This document shows positions 6,600 to 6,834 of a stretch of 6,834 nt of DNA, in pieces. Within the stretch, counting starts at the first letter, position 1. Each line of letters opens with the position of its first letter. Made by a program: the position numbers and the translations under genes. The notes beneath the pieces are model-generated. The model was not told where the DNA came from, made no database searches, and saw only the letters and a list, made by a program, of their open reading frames with translations. Source of the stretch: Gallionella sp. UBA4737 (lineage in GTDB: Bacteria; Pseudomonadota; Gammaproteobacteria; Burkholderiales; Gallionellaceae); NCBI GenBank assembly GCA_002403995.1, contig DHIV01000016.1:22012-28845 (forward strand), written 5' to 3'.

Positions 6600-6815
6600 A
6601 TGACTGCCGACTTGCGCCGCACCATACTTGATGCCATTGCCCAAGACGGGAGCAATGTTGCCGCCCGGCTGGCGCAGCAGCATGGCGTATCGCGCCAGTC
6701 CGCCAGCGCCTGGCTGGCGAAGCTGAAGCGGGAAGGCGTTGTCACTTCTTCCGGCGTGGGGCGCGGGGTGCGCTACCAGTTGGCGGTGCAGGCCGATGCG
6801 CGGCAGGTATACAAG
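6600..6815 (+). CDS. Winged-helix DNA-binding protein, N-terminal fragment
   Basis: Seventy-two genuine codons are present before the adapter begins; the rest of the gene is missing. Residues about 4-62 read as a winged helix-turn-helix: helix 1 LRRTILDAIAQDG, helix 2 VAARLAQQHG, recognition helix SRQSASAWLAKLKREG (31-46), then a wing VVTSSGVGRGVRYQLA (47-62). This resembles the HTH of MarR/GntR-like regulators and also the N-terminal HTH of larger proteins such as the DUF4325 (STAS-like) group. Which it is depends on the missing C-terminus. ATG 6600 is the first in-frame ATG after a TGA at 6531-6533. No Shine-Dalgarno sequence is visible, so translation may be weak. It follows hsdS in the same direction after 243 bases with its own likely promoter and phased repeats, suggesting an autoregulated gene. 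Reading on into the adapter would add the artificial tail LSLIHI, which should not be annotated. Confidence 0.7.
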
Positions 6816-6834
6816 CTGTCTCTTATACACATCT
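6816..6834. other. Tn5/Nextera mosaic-end adapter at contig end (not genomic)
   Basis: The last 19 bases, CTGTCTCTTATACACATCT, are exactly the Tn5 transposase mosaic end used in tagmentation libraries. Placed flush at the window end, they are residual adapter. Genome sequence stops at 6815 and the downstream reading frame is artificial. Confidence 0.97.

Noticed and set aside
6570..6830. Minus-strand frame beginning inside the last 19 bases
   Set aside because: Its start lies in the adapter sequence and the rest is antisense to the HTH gene.

Overview
The window looks like the end of a metagenomic or draft-assembly contig from a moderately GC-rich proteobacterium. A betaproteobacterium is my best guess. 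That rests on codon usage, on the pairing of a hydrogenase-4-type membrane arm with a type I restriction-modification (RM) locus, and on a REP-like palindrome of a kind common in proteobacterial intergenic DNA. No marker gene is present, so the taxonomy is inference only.

Layout. On the minus strand, positions 1-2413 hold the start of an operon for an energy-converting membrane complex. hyfB (complete, 673 aa) comes first and overlaps hyfC (cut by the left edge) by 4 bases. These are the antiporter-like and NuoH-like membrane subunits of a hydrogenase-4 / formate hydrogenlyase / Ehr-type complex. The catalytic subunits would lie beyond the left edge, so whether it makes or uses H2 cannot be decided here. 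A 275-base divergent intergenic region (2414-2688) carries a plausible leftward hyf promoter and a weaker rightward candidate.

Positions 2689-6356 on the plus strand encode the modification half of a type I RM system. hsdM is an 809-aa adenine methyltransferase subunit with a long C-terminal helical extension. hsdS is a 413-aa two-domain specificity subunit whose start overlaps the hsdM stop. M and S together would form the methyltransferase. No hsdR is visible, so restriction activity cannot be shown.

Positions 6357-6599 are a non-coding stretch packed with structure: a 29-base-arm REP-like inverted repeat, a second short palindrome, weaker overlapping hairpins, and three CTTTAC-type repeats spaced exactly 22 bases apart over a likely promoter. 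Downstream is the 5' end of a winged-helix DNA-binding protein (from 6600). It is cut off because the last 19 bases (6816-6834) are the Tn5/Nextera mosaic end, an adapter left in the assembly rather than genome sequence. The phased repeats next to an HTH gene behind an RM operon are the most original signal in the window and suggest an autoregulated accessory gene of the RM locus.
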